A stretch of 64,000 nt of DNA from Gammaproteobacteria bacterium. GTDB taxonomy: Bacteria > Pseudomonadota > Gammaproteobacteria > Pseudomonadales > Cellvibrionaceae. Below, piece by piece: positions 17,237 to 26,542 of this stretch. Where the stretch lies: assembly GCA_021151835.1 (NCBI GenBank), contig JAGKWO010000003.1, forward strand, positions 124,001-188,000. Direction: 5' to 3'. The notes under the pieces were generated by a model that saw only the letters and a program-made list of their open reading frames with translations, was not told the origin of the DNA and did not search any database. The translations under genes were made by a program, and so were the position numbers. How positions within the stretch are numbered: the first letter of the stretch is position 1; each line of letters begins with the position of its first letter.

Positions 17237-20200
17237 TTAATTGGCAGGCGAACCTTCTTTAAACAGTGAGTTAATTTTTTCTGCGCTAATGGTGCCGGTA
17301 TACACTTTCAACTCATCAATTGCGCCATTGAACGGTGTATCCCAGTAATTTACGCCCAGTGCAAATTCATTGGTTTCACCGGCTACCGTCATTACGCGCC
17401 GGAAGTCAGTTGCTTCGAGTTGTTGTGCACCATTCACAAACAGCTTGATGGTGTTATTGTTTTCACCATCCACCATGATGACGATGTGGGTCCATTGACC
17501 TGCAGGAATTCGATTGCCCAACTCCGCGTTGTCATAGAACGCCGGGCCATTCGCCCACACACGGGTTTTAGCGGTACCGGCCATGGAGGGAACCAGGCTT
17601 AACCAGTAATTCGCATTCGCACCACCAAAGAATGCCGTGGAGTAATCGGTAAATGCAGCGGGTTTTAACCACAATGAAATGGTGTAGCTGTTGGTAGTGA
17701 TCAGGTTGTCCGGTAAACGAATACCAGAAGTACCATCGAGTTTTACTGCCTGACCCTTCACACCGTCAACATAACTGACGGCACCACCGGTGTTGTTGAT
17801 AAAGTTGCCAGTCACCTTGCCTTCCGCAGCAACACCATTCAGTGCAGCCAGGTTATTTTCAAAACTATATTCAGCAGGTGCCAGGGATTTCACCGTGACA
17901 GTAAAGTTTTTGGTATCGGTAAAACCCTGATAGGTAATGTGCGCCGTCAAGGTAAGGGTTTTATCACCTTCTTCCGCAGTGGGCTGGTTAACCACAGCAA
18001 CACCATTGGTTGGTTTCAGATATTTTTCATCACTGGAAGTCCAGCTAATGCCTGACACAAAAGGGCCAACACGAATTAATTCAAAGTTTTCGCGCACGGC
18101 GGAAAGGTCGCCGAGATCCAATGCAGCTTTCACAAAACCGGGAAATTGGGATTGATCGGTCAGGTTGTTAATTGCGGCCCCATTAATATCCAACGAGCTT
18201 AATGCGTAGTCATACACAATAAATTCATCGATTTGGCCTTTGAATGGATTATCCCAACCAAAGTTCGCACCCAGCGCAAAGTAACCGCCGGATGAAAATA
18301 TGTTGGCGCGGTTCATTTGCCCAACCAGATTACCGTCGATAAACAGTTTCATTACCGGTGCATCGTAAGTAATGGCAACATGTTGCCATTGGTTTAATGG
18401 CGCCGTTGCAGTAGCGACGATCTGATTCCAATCACCATTATCAGCGGCGCTGATTCCGCCAAAGAAACTCCAAATAAGTGACTGGCTCGTGAACCATGCT
18501 TTACCGGGGATGTAGCTCAGCCAATTATCGACATCTTTAGCTGCAAAAAACGCAGGGGTATGCTCGCGCAGCTCCGCGCTGTTAGACCAGAATGAAACGG
18601 TAAATTGACCGGACGAAATAATATTGTCGGGCAAACGAATGCCGCTATTGCCATTCAATACCACCGACTGGCCTTTCTTACCGGCGCTATAACTTAAACT
18701 ACCCGCGCCTTTATTGTTGAGATCGCGATCAGTCGATTCAGCGTTTACAAAATTATTCAGTCCATCAACCAGGTTATTATCAAATGCATAATGCGCAACT
18801 GCGTTCCTGAATGCCGGGCGCGCCTTGAGTTTCACGGTGAATGTTTTGGTAGTAGTCAGCCCACCCAGGGAAAGGTTTGCGGTCAGGGTAACCGTTTGAT
18901 CACCAAGGTCAGGCGTGGGAATAAATACATTGCCTTTTGAATCGATAAAATAATCGTTGCTGCTAACCCAATTAATTGCTGTGCCGCTTTTACCAATAGA
19001 AGGCAATGAATATCCTTCATCGGCTATCGTCAATTCAGTTTTAATATTCAATGCATCGGCAACAGTATTAAGCGCCGCAGACGTATTTGCGATTGCATCA
19101 GTACGGCTGCCAAAGACACTGGCACCATCGGTTGCCATCGCCGAGAACACCGGCACCAAATCTTTTATATCGTTGTCCCATTGCCATTTAATAACCCCGG
19201 AATAAGTGCCGGAATCCAGGACTAATTTAATTGTGTCATCACCTTGTGAATACCAGATGCCTTTCTCGCTACCGCTAACGGTGCGATTTTCGTTAAGTGT
19301 AATGAAGCCGGATTTAATCGCCGCCTTATTAACTGCTTTGCCCTGGTTTACAAATTGGTAGTGACCCGGAACTTGCGCGAGATCCACCAGGTTATTGCCA
19401 ATCAGGGGAACATAACGCTGGGGCGATACCACTAACCAACCTTCTTTGTTGACGAACATTTCGTGCGTGCGTACAGCATGCGCTTCAATGTTATTCGGGT
19501 ATGCAGTTGCGGACGCCGGGAAGCGTGTGTGAGTTACCAGGATGTGGCGTTTTGTCGCTTCATCGTAAAACGCAGAATTATGGCCAGGCGATTGATAACC
19601 ACGGGATGGGCCGGTATCCCCCAACACATGGGTGAATTCAAAACCACCCAATAATTTGCCACCTATCTCAAGGCCGCCAGCGTTGGCAATATCATTGCCT
19701 GCCGGATCAAGGTAAGGACCTTTCGGGGTTTTGGAACGCGCGATGCGAATGTTGTAACCATCATTTGCCGCAAAACCGGCAACGGAATAAAACAGGTAAT
19801 AGTAATCAGCAACCGGGCTGTAGATTACAAATGCACCTTCAATTGCACGGAAATCCCCACCTAGCAAACGCTTGCCGTAGCCTTGCCCGGCTTTTGGTTT
19901 ACCGGTGGTTTTGTCCATCTCCAGGATAAAAATACCGCCGGAATAGGAACCGTATACCAGCCACAAATTACCGTCTTTATCCGAAAAAGCTGCAGGGTCA
20001 ATCGCATTCGGATCAACCGCACCATTCCAGCTGGTTTGGCCGTTATCTAACGGGAAAGCGGTGAATTCACTGGCATTGCGATAACCGCTGCGCAGGAAAA
20101 CACCCTTGTTAACGTAAGGGCCTTCGATTGAATCTGCTTCCGCCAAACCGAGATACGAACGGTTCCAACAGCCGCCATTATCAGCTTCGGTTTGTGCACA

Positions 20201-20656
20201 GTGGTTGTAATAAAACCAGTATTTGCCGCCCGCAGACTTAATAACATCAGCCGCCCAATTGCCTTTGTAGCCATCAGTCCAGGCAATGCCTTCGGCAATC
20301 TGGGTTGAATAGGTGTTGAATAATTTGCTTTCATCAACCTTATCGTTCGCGGAAAGCACAGAAATATATTCCCAATTGACCAAATCCGCCGATTTGGCCG
20401 CCGCCAGGTGCGAACCGAAAATGTAATAGGAACTACCATCTTTCACCACTGATGGGTCGTGCACACCGATATCCAGCCAATTGATGGAGCCATCGCTCGC
20501 ACGCGGCACCGAATTGGATAAGGTGGGTTTGCTATAGACAGGCTCCGCAGAAGCCGGAGTCGTAGAATAGGATTTATCGTCACCGCCACCACCGCAGCCG
20601 CCCAATAGCAGCAGGCCGCCCATGACAAGCGCCAGGCTTGTTAGCTTCATATACAT
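17237..20656 (-). CDS. Multidomain GH43 endo-arabinanase-like lipoprotein with two LamG domains
   Basis: An 1139-aa lipoprotein (lipobox LLGGC, Cys about 21, then a Gly/Asp linker). The GH43 propeller spans about 60-400, with D67 in IGVHDPSV, a second Asp in NAIDPAAF and the acid Glu in RAIEGAFV. A GH43 C-terminal sandwich follows (about 405-510; GHYQFV, GIWYSQGDD), as in large endo-arabinanases. Then come two tandem units, each an atypical Ig-like domain plus a LamG/concanavalin-like domain (about 530-860 and 870-1139; SGIRLPDNI and SGIRLPDNL mark the two). The LamG units probably bind arabinan. The first ATG is used; an ATG two codons later with AAGG upstream is equally possible. It is first in an operon with the receptor that follows. 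Confidence 0.88.
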   Translation of the reverse strand: MYMKLTSLALVMGGLLLLGGCGGGGDDKSYSTTPASAEPVYSKPTLSNSVPRASDGSINWLDIGVHDPSVVKDGSSYYIFGSHLAAAKSADLVNWEYISVLSANDKVDESKLFNTYSTQIAEGIAWTDGYKGNWAADVIKSAGGKYWFYYNHCAQTEADNGGCWNRSYLGLAEADSIEGPYVNKGVFLRSGYRNASEFTAFPLDNGQTSWNGAVDPNAIDPAAFSDKDGNLWLVYGSYSGGIFILEMDKTTGKPKAGQGYGKRLLGGDFRAIEGAFVIYSPVADYYYLFYSVAGFAANDGYNIRIARSKTPKGPYLDPAGNDIANAGGLEIGGKLLGGFEFTHVLGDTGPSRGYQSPGHNSAFYDEATKRHILVTHTRFPASATAYPNNIEAHAVRTHEMFVNKEGWLVVSPQRYVPLIGNNLVDLAQVPGHYQFVNQGKAVNKAAIKSGFITLNENRTVSGSEKGIWYSQGDDTIKLVLDSGTYSGVIKWQWDNDIKDLVPVFSAMATDGASVFGSRTDAIANTSAALNTVADALNIKTELTIADEGYSLPSIGKSGTAINWVSSNDYFIDSKGNVFIPTPDLGDQTVTLTANLSLGGLTTTKTFTVKLKARPAFRNAVAHYAFDNNLVDGLNNFVNAESTDRDLNNKGAGSLSYSAGKKGQSVVLNGNSGIRLPDNIISSGQFTVSFWSNSAELREHTPAFFAAKDVDNWLSYIPGKAWFTSQSLIWSFFGGISAADNGDWNQIVATATAPLNQWQHVAITYDAPVMKLFIDGNLVGQMNRANIFSSGGYFALGANFGWDNPFKGQIDEFIVYDYALSSLDINGAAINNLTDQSQFPGFVKAALDLGDLSAVRENFELIRVGPFVSGISWTSSDEKYLKPTNGVAVVNQPTAEEGDKTLTLTAHITYQGFTDTKNFTVTVKSLAPAEYSFENNLAALNGVAAEGKVTGNFINNTGGAVSYVDGVKGQAVKLDGTSGIRLPDNLITTNSYTISLWLKPAAFTDYSTAFFGGANANYWLSLVPSMAGTAKTRVWANGPAFYDNAELGNRIPAGQWTHIVIMVDGENNNTIKLFVNGAQQLEATDFRRVMTVAGETNEFALGVNYWDTPFNGAIDELKVYTGTISAEKINSLFKEGSPAN

Positions 20657-20767
20657 TACCTTCTCTCGTGTAGTTATTACTTATTAGTTCCCGAAACATC
20701 CTTCCATGAATACTGCCCCTGCCAGATCACAGCCGGCTGTGGCTTCGGGTTTAATATTGTTTTAGTC

Positions 20768-20805
20768 ATTATGTATTACAATATTACTATCATTGATATT
20801 GTCAC
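20768..20805 (-). promoter_or_regulatory. Promoter and operator of the GH43-LamG/TonB receptor operon
   Basis: On the minus strand GTGACA (20805-20800), 16 nt, TATTGT (20783-20778) is a plausible promoter. The palindrome-like site ATTATGTA-T-TACAATAT (20768-20784) overlaps the -10 element. A further imperfect inverted repeat, GATATT...AATATC (20795-20813), lies beside it and may be a second operator. Confidence 0.5.
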
Positions 20806-20975
20806 ATAATATCGCTGTAGTAAAGCTACAGCGGCGGAAGTTTCATTACCGGTGGAATTATTTTTAAATACGAGAGGCTTTTTATTCTTTAGGGATCTTA
20901 ATCCCTGCCAGCCTATAACCGCTGCCAATAATCATTACCCGGTAGGGAAGATGCAGTACGCCGGGTAGCACCCAT

Positions 20976-21003
20976 AAAAAAACCCGCCGTAGCGGGTTTT
21001 TAT
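20976..21003. terminator. Intrinsic terminator
   Basis: AACCCGC, CGTA, GCGGGTT flanked by A and T runs, 20 nt past the stop of the small periplasmic protein gene on the minus strand. The remaining sequence 20806-20975 shows no gene. Confidence 0.85.
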
Positions 21004-21022
21004 ACCAAACGAATTACTGATA

Positions 21023-21319
21023 TTAACCCGCAGAGCGGGCCTTATATGCGCGTACCACTGCGTTGAAATCTTCAGCAAACTTTTGCAACGAATCCAACTC
21101 TTTTTTCTCGTCAGCGCGCGACAAGCCAGCGCAACCAACATAATCCTGCATCGCCTTTACATACGCCTTAACATCATTATTTGCTTTTACCATTTGCGCA
21201 GTAACAACGGTTGCTGCATCGGGAATCTCGGGTTGAGCGGCGGGTTTTTCACATGCAACCGCCATAGTAGATACCAGCGAAGACACAGTAACAGTTAACG
21301 CAAAAACAAACGGCTTCAT
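21023..21319 (-). CDS. Small secreted hypothetical protein
   Basis: A 98-aa protein with a signal peptide (about 1-22, cut at AVA|CEK) followed by a helical, charged domain containing two cysteines in the mature part (CEKPAAQ and YVGCAGLS). No known domain is recognised. It has AGGAAA before the ATG and its own terminator. It lies just downstream of the chemoreceptor gene, separated by a short tandem repeat. Its function is unknown. Confidence 0.75.
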   Translation of the reverse strand: MKPFVFALTVTVSSLVSTMAVACEKPAAQPEIPDAATVVTAQMVKANNDVKAYVKAMQDYVGCAGLSRADEKKELDSLQKFAEDFNAVVRAYKARSAG

Positions 21320-21345
21320 AGATTTTCCTCTTCAATGAAATGCAA

Positions 21346-21420
21346 TAAACAAAGTGGCTCTAAACAAAGTGATTTAAAAAAAGTGACTTTAAAAAAAAGT
21401 GACTTTAAAAAAAGTACCCC
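21346..21420. repeat. Five imperfect tandem copies of a 15-bp unit
   Basis: Units resembling TAAAAAAAGTGACTT run from 21346 to 21420, between the chemoreceptor stop and the small secreted protein gene. The copies differ at several bases and in A-run length. Confidence 0.8.
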
Positions 21421-21436
21421 TAAAAAATAAATAAAT

Positions 21437-22981
21437 TTATACGCGGAAGCGCCCTACCAGCTCGGCCATACGCGCCGCAACATCAGCCAGGTTATCAGTG
21501 CTGCCGGTGATCCGGCTCGAGCTATTCGCGGTATGGCTGGCCACCGATGAAATCCGGTCGATATTAATTTCAATCTGGCGGGTCGCTGCACTTTGCTGCT
21601 CGGAAGCCGCCGCAATCTGGTTGGTTCGATCGCGAATCACACTCACAATTTCGGTGATATGTTCCAATGCACTACTCGCATCACTCGCTTGCACAACAGC
21701 GTTGTTCGCTTGATTGGTACCTGCGGTCATCATGTCCACTGCTTGTTGCGCACCCGATTGCAAACGCTCAATCATCTCGCGAATTTCAGTGGTAGAGCTT
21801 TGGGTTTTCGAGGCGAGCGTACGCACTTCATCCGCAACCACCGCAAAACCGCGCCCTTGCTCACCGGCGCGCGCCGCTTCAATTGCTGCATTGAGCGCAA
21901 GCAAATTGGTTTGATCGGCAATACCGCGAATTACATCCAGCACTGAACCGATACTGACCGTTTCATTGCGCAAGCGATCAATCACTTCAGCAGCGGTTTT
22001 AATATCCGTGGATAATTCAGTGATTTGCCCCATGGTATTTACCACCAGGGTTTTACCCGCAGATGCAGCACCATCCGCTTGCAAGGATTTATCCGCTGTA
22101 TCAGAAACACTGACAGTTACATCCTGCACCACGCTCGCCATTTCCTTTACTGCGCCCACAATGTGCTGGATTTCAGTTTGCTGCGTGCGAATTTCATTTT
22201 CGTTGTCGCGCGATAATTGCGACAGGGTAGAAGCACTGCCACTGACTTCGCGCGCGGTTTGTGCAACATTGGCAATGATTGATTGCAGACGCTCGACGAA
22301 TTGATTGAAACGGCGCGACAACTCGGTCACTTCGTCATTACCCACCTCCGGCAAACGACGGGTTAAATCGCCTTCACCCTGGGCAATATCGCGCAATGCA
22401 ATTACAACTTCATTCACCGGGCGCACAATACTTGACTGCACAGCGTACGCCAGTGATGCGGCAACCACGCTGATAATTACAATCAGCAACAACGCATTCA
22501 TTGCAGCGGAAGCAACAATTTCATCGATCTCGCTCATATCAACACGAAAGCTGATACTACCAATGCGCTTACCTTCCGATTTAATGTCTTCCGTAATTGT
22601 TAGTAAATGACCTTTGTTTTCAATACCGGTTTTGCGTGGTGAACCGGAAAATTCCGCCGGTGCAGTTTTGTTCGCAGAATTTTTTTCGTACCAGGCAAAC
22701 GGTTTATTCCCGTTATAAACAACAGCAACCACTACCCTCGGGCTAACGCGCAAACCGGCAAGCGACGCATTCACTGTTGCTGCATCATCAAAGGTCATTG
22801 CTCCAACACTCGCTTCACCCAATACCTGGGAAAGAGTGCGCATATCCTCAATGATTGCCGATTCAGTTCTATCAATACCCGCGCGCACCGTTACCAAGGT
22901 GGTAACAACCACCGCAGCAATACAGGTCAGGGTAACGCTTAGCAAAATCTTCCATTTCAGCGATAAATTTTTCACTCGCAC
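21437..22981 (-). CDS. Methyl-accepting chemotaxis protein
   Basis: A 514-aa transmembrane chemoreceptor. Helix 1 is about residues 11-31. A small CHASE8-like periplasmic sensor follows (about 32-158; LGEASVGAMTFDDAATVNAS is its typical phrase), then helix 2 (about 159-181), HAMP (about 183-236) and the signalling domain, with the hairpin tip NLLALNAAIEAARAGEQGRG and VVADEVRTLA. It signals to CheA/CheW. The ligand is unknown; its place inside the arabinan island suggests, but does not show, a sugar-related cue. Neighbouring genes are unrelated and it is not obviously in their operon. Confidence 0.92.
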   Translation of the reverse strand: MRVKNLSLKWKILLSVTLTCIAAVVVTTLVTVRAGIDRTESAIIEDMRTLSQVLGEASVGAMTFDDAATVNASLAGLRVSPRVVVAVVYNGNKPFAWYEKNSANKTAPAEFSGSPRKTGIENKGHLLTITEDIKSEGKRIGSISFRVDMSEIDEIVASAAMNALLLIVIISVVAASLAYAVQSSIVRPVNEVVIALRDIAQGEGDLTRRLPEVGNDEVTELSRRFNQFVERLQSIIANVAQTAREVSGSASTLSQLSRDNENEIRTQQTEIQHIVGAVKEMASVVQDVTVSVSDTADKSLQADGAASAGKTLVVNTMGQITELSTDIKTAAEVIDRLRNETVSIGSVLDVIRGIADQTNLLALNAAIEAARAGEQGRGFAVVADEVRTLASKTQSSTTEIREMIERLQSGAQQAVDMMTAGTNQANNAVVQASDASSALEHITEIVSVIRDRTNQIAAASEQQSAATRQIEINIDRISSVASHTANSSSRITGSTDNLADVAARMAELVGRFRV

Positions 22982-23780
22982 CTCAAATAAATGAACAACG
23001 ATTTAACAAAAACGCAGTTGTGACGCTGATCACAATTTGCGCGTAAGGCTATCAGACATTTTTTTAATTGCATTATTTTTTATACCTATAGATAGAACAT
23101 TAATGTCGAATTTTTCAATATTTTTTAATTCAGGTTATATAAAAGTTAACATAAGAAAATTTATTGACGCAGCAACAAAAAATAAAATGCAACTACTCAA
23201 ACCGACAAAATATCGACACAGAATCGATGCAGACTTGACTACAAAATAAGCGTTAAACAAAACCTGATTGGAAGAGAGTAGTACCGGATGCGGTTGGCAA
23301 ATTATTATTTAAGATGGGGAAAGGGAGACTGTAGTAGCCGGAATGGAAGAAAAACGGATTGGTATTAGATGTACGCTTCCCATTGCGATCATTTTTATAA
23401 ATTGCCACAACCATCAGGAACAAAAGTTATTCAATTCATAACGATGTAGAGTTGCGAATTACAGTTTTTGCAGATATCGCAGATTCTTACGGACTTTTCA
23501 CTTACAAATATTTACACGGAAATAATATATCTCATGACTAAACGAACAGTATGCAGAACAATTTTTGAACAAATCCATCGCACAAATAGAATCAGACGGT
23601 TGATCAATACACCAGCCGTGAAAGGCAAGACCGATGCATTAAATTAGTGATTGCCTTTCCATGCATTTCTGAGTTCTTGCAATCGTTTTGTCCGCCGGTG
23701 TGGAGCGGTAAAGAAATTTATTCCTGGTGACCATGAGTAAGATTTAAATCCTGTTCTATACCTTAAATTTTCAAGGCCAT
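22982..23780. other. Intergenic region without a convincing gene
   Basis: About 800 bp of AT-rich sequence. Short open frames exist (for example 23037-23249) but lack good ribosome sites and protein-like composition. A 9-bp inverted repeat, GAAAGGCAA...TTGCCTTTC, occurs near 23619-23660. It may be the decayed remains of a gene or just the upstream region of the chemoreceptor. Confidence 0.55.
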
Positions 23781-23809
23781 AAAAAAGCCCGTTGTTTGCA
23801 GCGGGCTTT
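23781..23809 (-). terminator. Intrinsic terminator after the cytoplasmic GH43_26 gene
   Basis: AAGCCCGTTG pairs with CAGCGGGCTT, preceded by an A run on the plus strand (a T run for the minus-strand transcript). Confidence 0.8.
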
Positions 23810-23828
23810 ATATTTCATTGCAGGCAAC

Positions 23829-24797
23829 CTAGTCAATCATCGACGGTTTGCCAAATACCGGCATTCCCTTATTGTCCCAACGTAGTGGTTTAACAAAGGT
23901 ATGGCGATCCGGGTTCCACAGCGGATCACCTTCAATTTCGGTATAGGTGCGCGCATGGTAAACCAGCATCACAGTATCGCCGTCTTCGGCGTAGGTAAAA
24001 CTGTTGTGGCCCGGGCCGAAAATTTTATTGGGAATATCAGAACAGAGCACGGGTTCTCTGGATTTGGTCCAGCTGGCAGGATTTAACAAATCTGCATTTT
24101 CATCAACCCACAACAATCCCATCGCATAGTTTTCATCGGTGGCACTGGCAGAATAGCTAAGGAAAATTTTGCCGTTGCGCTTAACAATGGATGGCCCTTC
24201 GTTAACCCAAAAACCGCGAATTTCCCAGTCAAATTCCGGCTTGGTGAGCATCACCGGTTCGCTAGCCAATTGCCATGGGGTTTTCATCGGCGCGATATAA
24301 ATATTGGAGTTGCCCTGAATATTTACATCTTTTTGTGCCCACACATAGTAGAGAACGCCATTGTGGGTAAAGGTTGTGGCATCAAGACAGAAAGTATCGA
24401 TCCCGGAATCTACCTGGCCCATAAATTCCCACTCGCCGTCCAGGGGATTCGCATTTTTATTGCGAATTGCATACATGCGATGCTGGAACAAGTTAAATTT
24501 AATGTCGCGGCTTGGCGCTGCAGCAAAATAAACGTACCAGGCATATTCACCGGATTGCGGATCTTTGTTGAAATGAATTTCCGGCGCCCACACCAATTCA
24601 CTGTAGGGGCCAGTATCCGGTTTGTGCCATGCATCTACGGTTGGTGCATTTGCTAATTCAGCAATTGTTTTTGCACGGCGCAATTCAATGCGGTCATATT
24701 TTGGTACAGATGCAGTGAAGTAGTAATAACCATCGGTGTGTTTGTACACGAATGGATCTGCACGCTGCGGGATTAAGGGTTTTAATAATTCGCTCAC
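23829..24797 (-). CDS. GH43 alpha-L-arabinofuranosidase, probably cytoplasmic (GH43_26-type)
   Basis: A 322-aa protein without signal peptide when begun at a GTG that has GGAG exactly 6 nt upstream. This reads VSELLKPLIPQRADPFVYKH. The in-frame ATG at 24863 would add 22 residues taken from an inverted-repeat element and is disfavoured. Catalytic positions: Asp in QRADPF, Asp in FCLDATTF, Glu in WVNEGPSIV; GPGHNSF is also present. It parallels the lipoprotein paralogue at 5571-6596 but carries an intact NEGP, where that one has NEGA. It lies downstream of a GPH sugar symporter, so it probably cleaves short arabino-oligosaccharides imported intact. Confidence 0.85.
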   Translation of the reverse strand: MSELLKPLIPQRADPFVYKHTDGYYYFTASVPKYDRIELRRAKTIAELANAPTVDAWHKPDTGPYSELVWAPEIHFNKDPQSGEYAWYVYFAAAPSRDIKFNLFQHRMYAIRNKNANPLDGEWEFMGQVDSGIDTFCLDATTFTHNGVLYYVWAQKDVNIQGNSNIYIAPMKTPWQLASEPVMLTKPEFDWEIRGFWVNEGPSIVKRNGKIFLSYSASATDENYAMGLLWVDENADLLNPASWTKSREPVLCSDIPNKIFGPGHNSFTYAEDGDTVMLVYHARTYTEIEGDPLWNPDRHTFVKPLRWDNKGMPVFGKPSMID

Positions 24798-24823
24798 TTT
24801 TTTCTCCAATTTTTTTAAATCTG

Positions 24824-24976
24824 CGTAGGTTGCTGGTGAGCCTGCGAACCGCAACATGACCATTTAACCGTACAACCCAAAACCCGATTAAATAAATATT
24901 CGAGCTTACGGCAGTAGCTTCAGGATGGTCATGTTGCGGTTCGTTCCTCAGGCTACGCGCCCCGCCACAACCTACG
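24824..24976. repeat. Long imperfect inverted repeat (REP/MITE-like)
   Basis: The outer arms CGTAGGTTG (24824-24832) and CAACCTACG (24968-24976) and an inner 19-bp perfect arm (24845-24863 with 24925-24943) make a 153-bp hairpin-forming element. It lies between the symporter and the GH43_26 gene and supplies the misleading upstream ATG of the latter. Confidence 0.75.
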
Positions 24977-24982
24977 TCCAAA

Positions 24983-26350
24983 TCAATGCTCTGCAATATA
25001 ACCTTTCGCACGCATTTCATTTTTAAGGCCGGCGTAATAGCTGTCGTTAATGCGATACCAAAACATCAACGCGCCCATTAACGCATGGAAGAATCCCGGA
25101 ATAATTGACAGCATCAAGGCTATTCCCATTAATGAAAAATCTGATTGCGCCTGATTGGGAACGTATTGGAAATAAGTTAACAACCAGCCCACCATCAAAC
25201 CGGCAATACCCATTCCCGCTTTCTGGCCAACGGAAATACCACCGTAGGCAAAGCCGGATACCCGCTTGCCATTTTTTACCTGGCCATAATCAATCGTTTC
25301 AGAAATAATTGACCAGAAAACCGGTGCATGCAGATCAACAACAAACGACAGCAGGAAATACAATACAAAGGCGAGCGCCACATCTTCGCGGCCAACAAAT
25401 AAATAAATTGCCACACTCAGCACCGCAACCAGCAATTGTGTGTAACGGAATAAATTAATTTTGCAGTAAACCTTGGTGATCCAGGTCGATGCCACCATGG
25501 CCAGAATAGCGGCCGCAACACCGGTGGATAAAAACGCCGAGACCAATGCCTCATCGCCACCCAGATAATATTTCGCGTAATAAATTGCCACTGAACCACG
25601 AATGACGTACCCGATAGTGCCGGTCACGCAAACAGCAACCAGAATTAACCACTGGTCATTTTTTAATAATTGCAGGAATTGGCTCAATAGTGGTTGGTGT
25701 TCAACAACATGTTCAACCCGTTCAGTGGTTTTGAAATAACAGAATAAAAACATCACGGCACCGACCGCCGACATAATTGCCATGGCAATTTGATAACCCA
25801 AGGCTTTGTCTTCCCACATGCCTGCAACAACCGGCACCACAATCGCTACCATAAAGGCACCGATTTTTGCCAGGAATAAACGATAACCATTGGCCGAGAG
25901 TTTTTCTTTGGGATCACTGGTCAATGCACTGGGCAAGGAAATATAAGGAATACCGACACCAGAGGTAATCAAGGTCATCATGATGTAAGTGGAATAAGCC
26001 CAGATTAATTTTGCGTCGTAGTCCCAATCGGGCGTAGTGAATACAAAAAATACACTGACCGCATAAGGAATGGCTAACCACAACAACCATGGGCGGTAGC
26101 GGCCCTGTAAAAATGTAAAACGATCAGTAATTTGCCCCATCACCAAATCGGAAATAGCGCCAACAACTTTCACGGTAAAAAACAGAATACCCATATCAAT
26201 GGGCGACAGGCCGAAAATATCCGTGTAGTAAAAAGTAATGATCAGCATCATGGATGAGATCACTACGTTCAACGCCATGTCACCGGCGCCAAACCCTATT
26301 TTTTCGGTAACCGATAATTTATCGGGTGCGTGCTTGTCTAGCGCTTGCAT
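24983..26350 (-). CDS. GPH-family sugar:cation symporter, probably for arabinosides
   Basis: A 455-aa inner-membrane protein with about 12 predicted helices. Family marks of the glycoside-pentoside-hexuronide group (MelB, XylP, AraP relatives) include SVTEKIGFGAGDMALN at the N-terminus, DLVMGQITDR with GRYRPWLLW in the first cytoplasmic loop, and DYGQVKNGKR in the central-late loop. It should bring arabinose or short arabinosides across the inner membrane with Na+ or H+. It is followed by the cytoplasmic GH43_26 gene, which suits import of intact oligosaccharides. An HAD phosphatase gene lies upstream beyond a terminator. Confidence 0.88.
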   Translation of the reverse strand: MQALDKHAPDKLSVTEKIGFGAGDMALNVVISSMMLIITFYYTDIFGLSPIDMGILFFTVKVVGAISDLVMGQITDRFTFLQGRYRPWLLWLAIPYAVSVFFVFTTPDWDYDAKLIWAYSTYIMMTLITSGVGIPYISLPSALTSDPKEKLSANGYRLFLAKIGAFMVAIVVPVVAGMWEDKALGYQIAMAIMSAVGAVMFLFCYFKTTERVEHVVEHQPLLSQFLQLLKNDQWLILVAVCVTGTIGYVIRGSVAIYYAKYYLGGDEALVSAFLSTGVAAAILAMVASTWITKVYCKINLFRYTQLLVAVLSVAIYLFVGREDVALAFVLYFLLSFVVDLHAPVFWSIISETIDYGQVKNGKRVSGFAYGGISVGQKAGMGIAGLMVGWLLTYFQYVPNQAQSDFSLMGIALMLSIIPGFFHALMGALMFWYRINDSYYAGLKNEMRAKGYIAEH

Positions 26351-26409
26351 TTATTATTTTGACCTCAGTGGTTGTGACTGAAAACCCTATCGTTAAAATC
26401 AGGGATTAA

Positions 26410-26444
26410 AAAAAGCGGCATCACTTTAATAGTAATTGCCGCTT
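26410..26444 (-). terminator. Intrinsic terminator between HAD phosphatase and symporter genes
   Basis: AAGCGGCA (26413-26420) pairs with TGCCGCTT (26437-26444), with an A run on the plus-strand left flank, giving T residues for minus-strand transcripts. Confidence 0.7.
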
Positions 26445-26542
26445 CCTTTATCTCTCACCGTTTTTACGGTTTATGTATTCACAGAAATACCAACTTAGCG
26501 GGTTTTCTGTTTGCTCTTGCCTTGTTTTTACATTAATACTAT

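Noticed and set aside
21346..21420. CRISPR or phase-variable promoter repeat
   Set aside because: The 15-bp A-rich units are degenerate, have no spacers and lie downstream of the chemoreceptor and upstream of a gene with a normal ribosome site; no cas gene is present.
23037..23249. 70-codon open frame upstream of the chemoreceptor
   Set aside because: No ribosome site, AT-driven composition and no recognisable family.
24797..24863. ATG at 24863 as start of the GH43_26 gene
   Set aside because: The added 22 residues are encoded by an inverted-repeat element and have no protein-like character, while the GTG at 24797 has a perfect ribosome site.
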